DNA of 64,000 bases. It comes from Marinobacter halotolerans. Its GTDB lineage: Bacteria > Pseudomonadota > Gammaproteobacteria > Pseudomonadales > Oleiphilaceae. The stretch's first letter is position 1, and every line of letters starts with the position of its first letter. Position numbers and translations under genes: made by a program. Where the stretch lies: contig NZ_VMHP01000002.1 in assembly GCF_008795985.1 (NCBI RefSeq), forward strand, positions 930,001 through 994,000, read 5' to 3'. The notes beneath the pieces are model-generated. The model was not told the DNA's origin. It was given only the letters and a program-made list of their open reading frames with translations, and did no database searches. Below are positions 1-7,846 of this stretch, piece after piece.

Positions 1-69
1 ACCGCCATGGACGGGGTCCATGATCAGTTTATCGTAGGCACCGAGCAGGTCATTGACTGCACTTCGCAT
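1..69 (-). CDS. Hypothetical protein, N-terminal fragment
   Basis: This is the first 23 codons of a leftward gene cut by the window edge. The start is an ATG at 69-67, about seven bases after a strong GGAGGA ribosome binding site on the minus strand. The visible peptide begins MRSAVNDLLGAYDKLIMD and matches no family I recognise. It is divergent from the phosphatase gene at 182, so the 70-181 gap should hold promoters for both. No function is proposed. Confidence 0.55.
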   Translation of the reverse strand, partial: MRSAVNDLLGAYDKLIMDPVHGG

Positions 70-181
70 GGATCTGTTCCTCCAAATTCGGTAAAGATGG
101 CTTGTTATATCACAGGGGCATGCCAGAATAGATGACGGATGGCCGAATTTCCTTTTACCGCTGGCAGTTTAGGGCACAACC

Positions 182-1390
182 ATGACATCGCGCACCGAGC
201 GCATTCTGATCATCGACTCAGACGAAAATGCCCGTTCAGAGCTTGGCCGTTACCTGAGCGCCCGGGGCTTCTACGTTTACGATTCCCCGGACCTGGCCTC
301 CGCTCGCTCTCTGTTTGATCGCGACACCCCGGATATCATCTTTGCCGACCTGTCCCCCGCGGCTATATCGGAGCTGGTCGGCCGCCTGGATGATGCAGGT
401 ATCTTTGCGCCTATTGTTGCTGTTTCGGCCACCCACCGAGCCGCCGATATTGTAGAAGCACTGAGGGCGGGCGCCGCCGATGTGGCGCTCAAGCCCTGCG
501 CCGACGACAAGGGCGCCCTGGATGATGTGATCGGCAAGCTGTTTGACCGGGTTCGCGTTAACCGGCTCAATCATCTTTACCGTCAGGAGCTGGAAGAGGC
601 CAACCGCGACTTGCGCGACGGTATTGCCGAGCTCCGCGCCGACCAGAATGCCGGACGCAAGGTCCAGCTCAAGATGCTGCCTGACCACGAACAGGTCATT
701 TCAGGCCTTAGCGTCGACCACCTTATCAAACCCTCGCTCTATCTGAGCGGCGATTTTCTCGACTATTTCCCGTTATCCGACGACAAAGTCCTGGTTTACA
801 TCGCCGACGTATCCGGCCATGGCGCCAGTTCAGCCTTCGTGACTGTTCTGCTGAAAAACCTGACCAACCGGCTGCAACGCAACCTGCGCCGCGGGTCCAG
901 CAGTGACATTCTGCACCCGAATCAGTTCCTGGATCGTATCAATACCGAACTGCTGGATACCGGGCTGGGCAAGCACGTTACGGTATTCGTGGGCATTATC
1001 TCGGTTTCCGAGCGAGCGCTGCGCTACTCGGTCGGTGCGCATTTCCCGATGCCGATCCTGTCTTTCGTGAGCGGCGAGACACGGTTTCTCGAGGGCAGCG
1101 GGTTGCCGGTGGGGCTTTTTGAAGATCCCCAATGGGAAGTTTACGAGGTTCCGTTGCACGAACCTTTCAATCTGATTCTGTTTTCAGACGGAATTCTGGA
1201 AGTTATCCGGGAGAAGAGCCTGGATGAAAAGGAGCGGCAGCTACTTGAAGTCGTATCTGGAGGCCGTCACACTATTGGGGCATTAAGCGATGCTCTGAAT
1301 CTGGAAGAGATCACAGAGTTACCTGACGATATTGCTATCGTATCGGTGACGGACTCGAAGTCCGTTATCAATGGGCCGACGTCGACATAG
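182..1390 (+). CDS. Response regulator with PP2C/SpoIIE-type serine phosphatase domain (RssB/HsbR-like)
   Basis: The protein has 402 residues: an N-terminal receiver domain (about 8-125), a helical linker, and a PP2C/SpoIIE phosphatase domain (about 180-395). In the receiver the acidic start (IDSDE), Asp56 (FADL) and Lys104 (LKP) are kept, so it should accept phosphate. In the phosphatase domain the metal-binding motifs GDFLDYF (190-196), DVSGHG (209-214), FSDG (Asp336) and PDD (382-383) are all present, so the enzyme is probably active, unlike the degenerate domain of E. coli RssB. The next gene, a STAS protein, overlaps its stop codon; such pairs normally work as a partner switch in which the phosphatase removes a phosphate from the STAS serine. 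The pair resembles Pseudomonas RssB/RssC and, less closely in length, HsbR/HsbA. The controlled output (RpoS, motility or biofilm) cannot be read from the sequence. Confidence 0.85.
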   Translation: MTSRTERILIIDSDENARSELGRYLSARGFYVYDSPDLASARSLFDRDTPDIIFADLSPAAISELVGRLDDAGIFAPIVAVSATHRAADIVEALRAGAADVALKPCADDKGALDDVIGKLFDRVRVNRLNHLYRQELEEANRDLRDGIAELRADQNAGRKVQLKMLPDHEQVISGLSVDHLIKPSLYLSGDFLDYFPLSDDKVLVYIADVSGHGASSAFVTVLLKNLTNRLQRNLRRGSSSDILHPNQFLDRINTELLDTGLGKHVTVFVGIISVSERALRYSVGAHFPMPILSFVSGETRFLEGSGLPVGLFEDPQWEVYEVPLHEPFNLILFSDGILEVIREKSLDEKERQLLEVVSGGRHTIGALSDALNLEEITELPDDIAIVSVTDSKSVINGPTST

Positions 1391-1896
1391 TGGCAGTGAA
1401 CTCAATGGCTGGTTATAAAATCCTGCAGGCGGAACAACAGGGCATTTATGTCCTCAAGTTTATTGGAGAAATCCGGCTAAACCTCTGTTCAACGCTGGAC
1501 AATCTTGTTGAGTCCATCACTCAGGACCCGGACTTCAAAACCGTAGTGGTTGATGTTACCGAAACCGACATCATCGACAGCACCACGCTCGGTCTGCTTG
1601 CAAAGATCGCCATGGCCGCCAAGAAGCGCAGCCAGTTCCTACCCACACTGATCTCCACCAATCCGGACATCACCCGTATCGCCATCTCCATGGGCTTTGA
1701 CAAGATTTTTATTATTGTGAAAGAGCCCGCCTCCCGCATTGAAGAGCTTGAAGAAATCCCCGTGCTCAAGGCGAGTGAACAGGAAGTCCGCGACAAGGTC
1801 CTTGAAGCCCATCGTGTGCTGATGGGCATGAACAGCCGCAACCGGGAAGAATTCAAGAACCTGGTGCGCGCCCTGGAATGCGAAGAGCCCGGCTAA
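1390..1896 (+). CDS. STAS-domain anti-sigma factor antagonist
   Basis: This 168-residue protein has a STAS domain at about 10-110. The typical core strand and loop (VVVDVTETDIIDSTTLG) is visible, and Ser64 sits where family members are phosphorylated by an anti-sigma kinase. A helical tail of about 55 residues follows. The GTG start at 1390 overlaps the last base of the upstream phosphatase stop codon, so the two are probably translationally coupled. GTG at 1396 and ATG at 1405 are alternative starts. Expected role: the phosphorylation-controlled half of a partner switch, with the PP2C protein upstream as its phosphatase. No kinase or anti-sigma factor gene is seen nearby, so the third partner must lie elsewhere. 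Confidence 0.85.
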   Translation: MAVNSMAGYKILQAEQQGIYVLKFIGEIRLNLCSTLDNLVESITQDPDFKTVVVDVTETDIIDSTTLGLLAKIAMAAKKRSQFLPTLISTNPDITRIAISMGFDKIFIIVKEPASRIEELEEIPVLKASEQEVRDKVLEAHRVLMGMNSRNREEFKNLVRALECEEPG

Positions 1897-1929
1897 AGCC
1901 CGGGCCATACCCCATTGAAGGGATAGATT

Positions 1930-2997
1930 ATGTCTCAAAACACTGATGCCCAACCGCAGAGGCCCGGGGCCAGCGGTCAGCATGTGGCTGTACTGGGTGG
2001 CGGCAGCTTTGGTACGGCCATGGCCAAGGTTCTTGCAGAGAACGGCCACACCGTCCATTTCTGGATGCGTGATCAGGCGCAGGCCGACCAGATCCGGGAA
2101 ACCGGCTACAACACCCGCTATATGCCGGATGTAAAGCTTGAGGGCGATATCCGGCCTACCATACATCTGCCGGAAGCCGTGGCGAATGCCGGCACGGTTC
2201 TGGTTGCGATTCCCAGTAAGGCATTCCGTGCTGTGATCCGCGAGAACAGCGCCGCCTTCCGGGACGGTCAGATTGTGGTCAGCCTGACCAAGGGTATCGA
2301 AGAACACGGCTTCAAGCTGATGAGCGAAATACTGGTGGAAGAAATTCCCCGCTGCCGGATTGGCGTGCTCGGGGGCCCTAATCTCGCCGGCGAAATTGTC
2401 AGCCGTGACCTTACCGCCACCACCATTGCCGCAAAAGATCCGGATGTGCGCCGGGAACTCCAGTTGCTGCTTGGCTGTGAGTATTTCCGGGTGTACGCCA
2501 ATGTCGACGTTTACGGCGTGGAGCTGGCGGGCGCGCTGAAGAACATCTATGCCATCATTGCCGGCCTGGCCTCGGCTCGTGGTCTTGGCGAGAACGCCAA
2601 AGCGATGCTCATTACCCGCGGCCTTGCGGAGATGAGCCGGTTTGCCGTCAGCCTGGGAGCAAACCCGATGACCTTTATGGGGCTGGCCGGGGTGGGAGAC
2701 CTGATCGTTACCTGTACTTCCTCCAAAAGCCGGAACTTCCGGATTGGTTATGCTCTGGGTGAGGGCAAGGATCTGGATGACGCCGTGGCGGAACTGGGGC
2801 AGGTGGCAGAAGGCATCTATACGCTGAAACTGGTGAAACAGAAATCCGAGGCAATCGGTATCTACATGCCGCTGGTTCGCGGCCTGCACGAGATCATGTA
2901 TGAGGGCGCCTCAATCAATGCGGTGATTAACAGCCTGATGATGTCGGTCCAGAATTCCGACGTGGAATTTATCTTGCCCAGAACGATATCCCAGTGA
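1930..2997 (+). CDS. gpsA: NAD(P)H-dependent glycerol-3-phosphate dehydrogenase
   Basis: GpsA reduces dihydroxyacetone phosphate to sn-glycerol-3-phosphate, the backbone precursor of phospholipids, in the cytoplasm. The 355-residue protein has the Rossmann motif GGGSFGTAMA at 23-32, the GGPNLAGEI segment near 148-156, and the catalytic lysine in GALKNIYAI (Lys204). It carries about 18 extra N-terminal residues, rich in Gln and Gly, compared with a typical family start just before the dinucleotide-binding strand. The ATG at 1930 follows an AAGGGA binding site. sixA follows after 25 bases, and the two are probably cotranscribed; the same neighbours occur in Pseudomonas. Confidence 0.97.
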   Translation: MSQNTDAQPQRPGASGQHVAVLGGGSFGTAMAKVLAENGHTVHFWMRDQAQADQIRETGYNTRYMPDVKLEGDIRPTIHLPEAVANAGTVLVAIPSKAFRAVIRENSAAFRDGQIVVSLTKGIEEHGFKLMSEILVEEIPRCRIGVLGGPNLAGEIVSRDLTATTIAAKDPDVRRELQLLLGCEYFRVYANVDVYGVELAGALKNIYAIIAGLASARGLGENAKAMLITRGLAEMSRFAVSLGANPMTFMGLAGVGDLIVTCTSSKSRNFRIGYALGEGKDLDDAVAELGQVAEGIYTLKLVKQKSEAIGIYMPLVRGLHEIMYEGASINAVINSLMMSVQNSDVEFILPRTISQ

Positions 2998-3022
2998 ACG
3001 GCATCGGAATTGGGAGGTTATC

Positions 3023-3472
3023 GTGCAACTGATCATTATGCGACACGGCGAGGCAGGTTATCACTCCCTCGATCGTCAGCGGGAGCTGACCGAATATGGC
3101 CGGCAGGCGGTGGCCGAAGTTGCAGCACAGATTGCCGAATCGCCATGGCGGCCCAGAACGCTCTGGTGCAGCCCCCTGGTCAGGGCGCGCCAGACTGCGG
3201 CCATCGCCTCCGAAATACTGAACTGTCCGGTCTACGAAAAAGAGTTCATTACCCCTGATGACGACCCCGGCAAATGCCTGGATGCAGTGCTGGAGTCGTC
3301 GGAATCCAAATTGATGATTGTGTCCCACATGCCGCTTGTGGGCAGCCTGGCTACGCTTTTTGTTGACGGACACCGACAGGGCATACCGTTGATGACCGCC
3401 CAGGCTATTGTGCTGGATATGCCGGTAGCGGGCCCAGGCTGCGCCGATCTGAAAGCGCAGTTCCTGCCGTAA
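3023..3472 (+). CDS. sixA: Phosphohistidine phosphatase SixA
   Basis: SixA is a small single-domain phosphatase of the histidine phosphatase superfamily that removes phosphate from phosphohistidine, for example on histidine phosphotransfer domains. The 149-residue protein has the RHGE motif at residues 7-10, with His8 as nucleophile, and a second catalytic-type histidine in VSHMPLVGSL (His102). Length fits the family. Translation starts at GTG 3023 after a GGGAGG binding site; the ATG six codons on lies inside the catalytic strand and is too late. It follows gpsA closely, and a DUF1285 gene begins 45 bases downstream. Confidence 0.93.
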   Translation: MQLIIMRHGEAGYHSLDRQRELTEYGRQAVAEVAAQIAESPWRPRTLWCSPLVRARQTAAIASEILNCPVYEKEFITPDDDPGKCLDAVLESSESKLMIVSHMPLVGSLATLFVDGHRQGIPLMTAQAIVLDMPVAGPGCADLKAQFLP

Positions 3473-3517
3473 AACAGTCAGGTTACCTCATGCTGCAACC
3501 AAACAGGGCTGATATCT

Positions 3518-4075
3518 ATGAGTCAGAAACCAGACGCCATTGCGAAGCAGATTGAGTCTGTCGCCGGTAAAAAGGCAAAGCCGCCGCTGGACAAATGGCA
3601 CCCGGAACTGTCCGGTGATATCGATATTGTGGTTAATCGCAAGGGGCAGTGGCTCTATCGAGGCAAACCCATGGCTCGCGAAGCGATTGTCCGGCTGTTC
3701 TCTACCATTTTGCGTCGGGAAGAAGACGGCCATTACTACCTGGTCACGCCGGTGGAGAAGTGGCGCATCGAGGTAGAAGACGCTCCGCTACTGGCTCACA
3801 GCCTGAAGGTTGAAGGTGAGGGCAGGGAGCGTGCCCTGTCGGTGACCACCAGTGTTGGTGAAGAACTTCCCATTGACGAGCAACATCCGCTCTCCGTCGG
3901 CACCTATCCCGGGACGGACGAGCCGCGGCCGGTGATACTTCTGCCCCATGGCCTGGAGGCCAGGCTGGTGACGTCGGCCTATTACGAGCTGGCCGATCTG
4001 GTGGCTGCCGATAATCCGGATCCGGACGATCCCATGGGGGTCTGGAGTCATGGAAATTTCTATCGAATTGCCTGA
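3518..4075 (+). CDS. DUF1285 family protein
   Basis: This 185-residue soluble protein matches the DUF1285 family by its central pattern: an N-terminal W-H-P segment, a strand with G-Q-W-L-Y-R-G-K-P, then a charged stretch containing YYLVTPVEKWRI, and a C-terminal W-S-H-G-N-F-Y end. There is no signal peptide or membrane segment. The family is widespread in proteobacteria and has no well-established function that I know of. The gene lies 45 bases after sixA and is probably the last gene of the gpsA operon. The start is ATG 3518. Confidence 0.8.
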   Translation: MSQKPDAIAKQIESVAGKKAKPPLDKWHPELSGDIDIVVNRKGQWLYRGKPMAREAIVRLFSTILRREEDGHYYLVTPVEKWRIEVEDAPLLAHSLKVEGEGRERALSVTTSVGEELPIDEQHPLSVGTYPGTDEPRPVILLPHGLEARLVTSAYYELADLVAADNPDPDDPMGVWSHGNFYRIA

Positions 4076-4287
4076 AACGGTTGAAAACATCAGCCCCGAC
4101 CCCACTATTTCACGGTAGAAAACGCAGCATGACACTTGTTAGACTGTATTTTCACACTTGTTACCGAGCCTGGCTCTCTAACGAGGCCCGGTGGTCGTAA
4201 GTTGCTCTGTGCAGTCTGGCTGTTCATGATTACTTTCGATTACCCACTCATTCATTAAACAGTCATTGCGACACGCAAGGAGATCAC

Positions 4288-4749
4288 ATGGCCCAACCAC
4301 GTGTTGTCACCATCCATTACACGCTTACAAACGATCAGGGAGAAGAGCTGGACTCCTCCCGTGTAGAAGGTCGCGAGCCTCTGTCTTATCTGGAAGGTGC
4401 GCAAAACATCATCGGTGGACTGGAAAACGCCCTGAACGAGAAAGATGCTGGCGATCAGGTGAAAGTTTCTGTCGAGCCGGGCGAAGGCTACGGCGAAGTC
4501 AACGAAGAGCTGATTCAGCCTGTTCCGCTGACTGCATTTGAAGGCGTCGATACCATCGAGCCGGGCATGCAGTTCCAGGCACAGACTCCGGGCGGCCCTC
4601 AGGTCGTTCGTGTAGTAGAAGTTGGCGATGAAACCGTCACTATCGATGCCAACCATCCGCTGGCGGGCCAGACTCTGCACTTCGACGTAGAAGTTGTGGA
4701 AGCTCGCGAAGCAACGGATGAAGAGCAGGAGCATGGTCACGCTCACTAA
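4288..4749 (+). CDS. FKBP-type peptidyl-prolyl cis-trans isomerase, SlyD-like
   Basis: This 153-residue protein has the SlyD arrangement: FKBP strands at both ends (residues 4-70 and 130-145) with an insert-in-flap domain between them (about 72-125). Visible marks are the VTIHYTLTND start, the GLENAL helix, the PGEGYGE loop and the NHPLAGQTLHFDVEV strand. It should catalyse proline isomerisation and act as a folding chaperone in the cytoplasm. The C-terminus ends in HGHAH, a short form of the metal-binding tail that is much longer in E. coli SlyD. The ATG follows an AAGGAG site at 4277. It appears to be a single-gene unit, with about 210 bases of upstream DNA and a hairpin after the stop. Confidence 0.9.
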   Translation: MAQPRVVTIHYTLTNDQGEELDSSRVEGREPLSYLEGAQNIIGGLENALNEKDAGDQVKVSVEPGEGYGEVNEELIQPVPLTAFEGVDTIEPGMQFQAQTPGGPQVVRVVEVGDETVTIDANHPLAGQTLHFDVEVVEAREATDEEQEHGHAH

Positions 4750-4769
4750 CTGAGTAGCGACGACCTTAG

Positions 4770-4794
4770 CAGGCGTAGCATTTTGCTGCGCCTG
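4770..4794. terminator. Stem-loop between convergent genes
   Basis: Ten-base arms (CAGGCGTAGC and GCTGCGCCTG, one G-T pair) enclose a five-base ATTTT loop. It lies between the FKBP gene stop and the stop of the leftward holin-like gene. The following T-run is weak, so it may stop transcription in both directions only partly. Confidence 0.5.
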
Positions 4795-4797
4795 GCT

Positions 4798-5298
4798 TTA
4801 TTCCCCTCCCGATTTATCCCGATGAGCAGCCGGCTCATTCGTCTCTGCGGTCGTTCCGGCGTGCTCCGTTTCGGCTTGTTTCATTAGACTCATCCCACCT
4901 TCTAACAGCAGTGATTTGAGTCTCGGGTCTGACTGTTCCACGACGCCTGCCGCAAATGCCGTCAAAGCCGCTTCGAGAGGATTTTCTCGAATCAGGTCGC
5001 GAAGCACGTCGATCCCAGACCGTGACGTTTCGCTGGCTTTCTCGCCCGACTTGCCCCGGCGAACCGGACGCGTAAGCCGCTGAAAAACGATCGCGAGTAA
5101 AAGCAGGCAGATAAAACCCGCCAGTGCCATGGCTCCCGCTTCGCCAAGAAAGGGCGACATGGCGATGAGGGAGGCCTGAACAAGAAGGTAGAAGCCGGTG
5201 ATAAGTAGGGCGGTCAGCAAGACCATCGACAGCACCACGCCTATGATGGCAGCCGCAGCCTTGCGTAACGCACCCTGAATCTGTGCTGAATCAAGCAT
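4798..5298 (-). CDS. Phage-holin-superfamily/YqjE-like inner membrane protein
   Basis: This 166-residue protein has two hydrophobic segments (about residues 16-46 and 54-74) followed by a charged cytoplasmic tail. The second half contains LRDLIRENPLEAALTAFAAG, a common pattern in the YqjE/holin-X-like proteins found beside YqjD. The start at 5298 lies two bases after the stop of the DUF883 gene, so the two form an operon, as with E. coli yqjD-yqjE. Despite the family name there are no lysis or other phage genes here. It is probably an envelope or stress-related membrane protein; the exact role is unknown. Confidence 0.7.
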   Translation of the reverse strand: MLDSAQIQGALRKAAAAIIGVVLSMVLLTALLITGFYLLVQASLIAMSPFLGEAGAMALAGFICLLLLAIVFQRLTRPVRRGKSGEKASETSRSGIDVLRDLIRENPLEAALTAFAAGVVEQSDPRLKSLLLEGGMSLMKQAETEHAGTTAETNEPAAHRDKSGGE

Positions 5299-5300
5299 GA

Positions 5301-5624
5301 TCAGCGATCAAACATCTTGCCTACGAGTATGCCCGCCAGAAACATAATGACGATACTCAGGAAGGGTCGCTCTTCAATCCGGTGTTCGACATCATGGACG
5401 GCCTTATCTCCGGCATCTCTTGCACGGTGCAGGGCTTCGTCGCCTTTCTGTCTGACCTGGTCAAAAGCTTCACGGCTTTCACGACGGATTTCATCCCGAA
5501 GACTGCTGATATTGCTCTTCTGGCTTTCCGAAACGGTCTTGGTTAATTTGGACAGATCTTCGCGTAGAGCTTGCAAATCCCGCTTGACCTGTTCGTAGTC
5601 GTCCTGGGTAGTTTTGGCTTCCAT
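5301..5624 (-). CDS. DUF883 (YqjD/ElaB-like) membrane-anchored protein
   Basis: The protein has 107 residues. Residues 5-85 are highly charged and predicted to form a long coiled coil (heptad-like LSKLTKTVSES, REAFDQVRQKGDEAL), and one hydrophobic C-terminal segment (about 88-103) ends in a GKMFDR tail. This is the DUF883 layout; E. coli YqjD and ElaB anchor ribosomes to the inner membrane in stationary phase. The ATG follows a strong AAGGAGG site. The partner gene follows after two bases. An ORF reading through the same DNA rightward is an antisense shadow. Confidence 0.85.
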   Translation of the reverse strand: MEAKTTQDDYEQVKRDLQALREDLSKLTKTVSESQKSNISSLRDEIRRESREAFDQVRQKGDEALHRARDAGDKAVHDVEHRIEERPFLSIVIMFLAGILVGKMFDR

Positions 5625-5750
5625 AGCGTGCCTCCTTAAACAACAAAGTGTTTGTTAATTTGGCGTTTCCAAGCATCACACTTTGTACCCGTCACTGCTT
5701 ATTCAGATCAGCAATCCATCAACGAGTACAATAAAAACCCTAGCACAGAA

Positions 5751-5786
5751 AAAGGGGGCCTGCATGCATCTTGCCAGGCCCCCTTT
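5751..5786 (-). terminator. Rho-independent terminator of the ETF-QO gene
   Basis: A perfect 12-bp stem (AAAGGGGGCCTG with CAGGCCCCCTTT) encloses a 12-base loop. Read on the minus strand it lies about 45 bases after the ETF-QO stop and the second arm runs into a T-rich stretch, as expected for an intrinsic terminator. Confidence 0.85.
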
Positions 5787-5829
5787 AGCAATCTGACGGC
5801 CCTTTTTCGGACCGTTATCTGTATGTTGG

Positions 5830-7482
5830 TTACATGTTCGGGTAGTTGGGGCCACCGCCACCTTCCGGCGTTACCCAGTTGATGTTCTGGGCCGGATCCT
5901 TGATGTCACAGGTTTTGCAGTGGACACAGTTTTGGGCGTTGATCTGGAATTTCAGACCACTGCCATCGTCCTTTTCAACCACCTCATACACCCCGGCAGG
6001 GCAATAGCGCTGAGCCGGTTCGTTGTACTTGGGGAGGTTCTCCTCAAGCGGAATCGTCGGATTGGTCAGCTTAAGGTGAACTGGCTGGTCTTCCTCGTGG
6101 TTGGTGTTGGAAATAAACACCGAGGACAGCTTGTCAAAGGTCAGCTTGTTATCCGGTTTTGGATAGTCGATCTTTTTGGCCTGATCGGCCTGTTTCAGGG
6201 TTGCGTAGTCTGGCACCGTGTCGTGAAAAGTGAACGGCAGGGTTCTGTGCAGGATGTTCTGCTCGAAGAACGCGATGGCGCCACCAACAAAGTTACCGAA
6301 CTTGTGCATGCCCGGGCTGAAGTTACGCTCGTTGAACAGCTCCTTGTAAAGCCAGCTGTCCTTGAAACGCTCCTCAAAACTGGTGATTTCTTCACCGGCC
6401 TTGCCTTCCTTCAGCGCTTCGAACACCGCTTCAGCGCCCAGAATGCCGGACTTCATGGCGGTGTGGGAGCCCTTGATCTTGGAGCTGTTCAGGGTGCCCG
6501 CATCGCAACCCAGCAGCAGGCCACCGGGGAAGCTCATCTTCGGCAGGGAATTGAAGCCGCCCTTGGTAATGGCGCGGGCGCCGTAGGAGACCCGCTTTCC
6601 GCCTTCCAGGTGCTTGCTGATTTCCGGGTGCAGTTTCAGCCGCTGGAATTCATCGAACGGGCTCAGGTGCGGGTTACTGTAGGACAGGTCCGTGATCAGC
6701 CCGACATAGACTTGGCCGTTTTCCAGGTGATACAGGAACGAACCACCGGTGGAGCCGGATTCGTTCAGCGGCCAGCCTGTGGTGTGGATGACCAGGCCCG
6801 GCTCGTGTTTGGCCGGGTCAATGTCCCACAGCTCCTTGATGCCGATGCCATAGTGTTGCGGATCCTTGCCTTCATCCAGCTTGAAATCATTGATGAGGCG
6901 CTTGCCCAGGTGACCGCGACAGCCTTCAGTGAACAGGGTGTACTTGGCGCGCAGTTCCATGCCAGGCATGTAGCCGTCTTTCTCGGAACCGTCGCGGGCC
7001 AAGCCCATATCGCCGGTAATGATGCCTTTAACCTGGCCGTCTTCGATAATGGTTTCGGATGCGGCGAAGCCGGGATACACCTCAACGCCGAGTTCCTCGG
7101 CCTGCTCGGCCAGCCAGCGGCACAGGTTGCCAAGGCTAATAATATAGTTGCCGTGGTTGTGCATGTTTTTGGGAACAAACGCGTTGGGGATCTTGCTGGC
7201 GTTTTTCTGGTTTTTCAAAAGGAAAATGTCGTCGCGGGTAACCGGCGTATTCAGCGGTGCCCCTTTTTCTTTCCAGTCCGGGAAGAGTTCATTGAGGGCC
7301 GTTGGCTCAAATACCGTGCCGGCCAGAATGTGGGCGCCGATCTCGGAACCTTTTTCTACCACACAAACCGTCAACTCCTGTTCGGACTCCTGGGCCATCT
7401 GCATGATGCGACAGGCTGCCGAAAGGCCCGCAGGCCCACCGCCGACGATCAGAACATCAAATTCCATCGATTCGCGTTCCAC
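5830..7482 (-). CDS. Electron transfer flavoprotein-ubiquinone oxidoreductase
   Basis: ETF-QO takes electrons from reduced electron transfer flavoprotein, filled by acyl-CoA and other dehydrogenases, and passes them to ubiquinone at the membrane. The FAD motif GGGPAGLSAA lies near the N-terminus. The C-terminus holds the [4Fe-4S] ligands: a Cys in RYCPAGVYE and then CVHCKTC, followed by the DPAQNINWVTPEGGGGP end typical of the family. I place the start at GTG 7482, giving MERESMEFDV, because GAGGAG lies six bases upstream and Pseudomonas homologues begin MEREYMEFDV. The longer frame to an ATG at 7500 has no binding site. The predicted length is 550 residues. It is divergent from etfBA with an apparent shared operator. 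Confidence 0.96.
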   Translation of the reverse strand: MERESMEFDVLIVGGGPAGLSAACRIMQMAQESEQELTVCVVEKGSEIGAHILAGTVFEPTALNELFPDWKEKGAPLNTPVTRDDIFLLKNQKNASKIPNAFVPKNMHNHGNYIISLGNLCRWLAEQAEELGVEVYPGFAASETIIEDGQVKGIITGDMGLARDGSEKDGYMPGMELRAKYTLFTEGCRGHLGKRLINDFKLDEGKDPQHYGIGIKELWDIDPAKHEPGLVIHTTGWPLNESGSTGGSFLYHLENGQVYVGLITDLSYSNPHLSPFDEFQRLKLHPEISKHLEGGKRVSYGARAITKGGFNSLPKMSFPGGLLLGCDAGTLNSSKIKGSHTAMKSGILGAEAVFEALKEGKAGEEITSFEERFKDSWLYKELFNERNFSPGMHKFGNFVGGAIAFFEQNILHRTLPFTFHDTVPDYATLKQADQAKKIDYPKPDNKLTFDKLSSVFISNTNHEEDQPVHLKLTNPTIPLEENLPKYNEPAQRYCPAGVYEVVEKDDGSGLKFQINAQNCVHCKTCDIKDPAQNINWVTPEGGGGPNYPNM

Positions 7483-7661
7483 GTTGGTCTCCTCAAACAT
7501 TTCTATTTATGGGTGCCTTTCGACACTTTCCTGATCGTGTGCCATCAGTTTCCTGAGGCTTTTTGCTGAGCCGTATGATAGCGATTTATGGCTCTATAAA
7601 CGACCGCTTCTGCCTGAAAGTGCCCGATTCGTTTCAATCAGAGGATACCGCAAAACAGAAA

Positions 7662-7681
7662 TCAAACAAACGTTTGTTTGA
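7662..7681. promoter_or_regulatory. Perfect palindrome, probable PsrA/TetR-type operator
   Basis: TCAAACAAACGTTTGTTTGA is a perfect 20-bp inverted repeat. It contains the GAAAC-like/GTTTG half-site pattern reported for PsrA, the TetR-family fatty acid sensor of Pseudomonas, whose known targets include etfBA and ETF-QO. Its place between the two ETF transcription units fits control of both. Binding by PsrA is inferred. Confidence 0.7.
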
Positions 7682-7737
7682 AATTTGGTCCGGGCTTTGG
7701 CATTGTTCGTACAGCAGGGTACATCAAGGTTGTTCTA

Positions 7738-7769
7738 TTGACCCCACTGACCTTTGTGGGCAGTATTAT
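7738..7769 (+). promoter_or_regulatory. Candidate promoter of etfBA
   Basis: TTGACC at 7738-7743 is a good -35 element. A TATTAT at 7764-7769 would be the -10, but the 20-base spacing is long; AGTATT at 7762 gives 18. It lies about 80 bases before the etfB start. Confidence 0.35.
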
Positions 7770-7846
7770 GTCGCCCTGACAGACAGCAGCCCTGCGCATT
7801 GAAGCTGTCCTCAAACGTAAACTCATTGTAGAAGAACGAGGAATCT

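Larger units (their letters stand above)
7483..7846. other. Divergent regulatory region between ETF-QO and etfBA
   Basis: This 364-base gap has no credible gene; short frames in it lack binding sites and family features. It holds the 20-bp palindrome at 7662-7681, a possible rightward promoter at 7738-7769, and a GAGGAAT binding site before etfB. On the minus strand a possible -35 (TTGTTT) lies within the palindrome, followed 16 bases later by TATCCT, which would put the palindrome over the ETF-QO promoter. Confidence 0.6.

Noticed and set aside
1639..2889. A 416-codon minus-strand frame over the STAS and gpsA genes
   Set aside because: GpsA and the STAS domain are clear on the plus strand; the minus frame has no motif or binding site.
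4798..5624. Prophage remnant because of the holin name
   Set aside because: The pair matches YqjD/YqjE-like envelope proteins and no phage genes, attachment sites or repeats are nearby.
5920..7569. A 549-codon open frame on the plus strand opposite ETF-QO
   Set aside because: It has no family features and mirrors the codon pattern of the strongly supported ETF-QO gene on the other strand.
7563..7802. A 79-codon plus-strand frame in the ETF regulatory gap
   Set aside because: It has no binding site or family feature and covers the operator-like palindrome.
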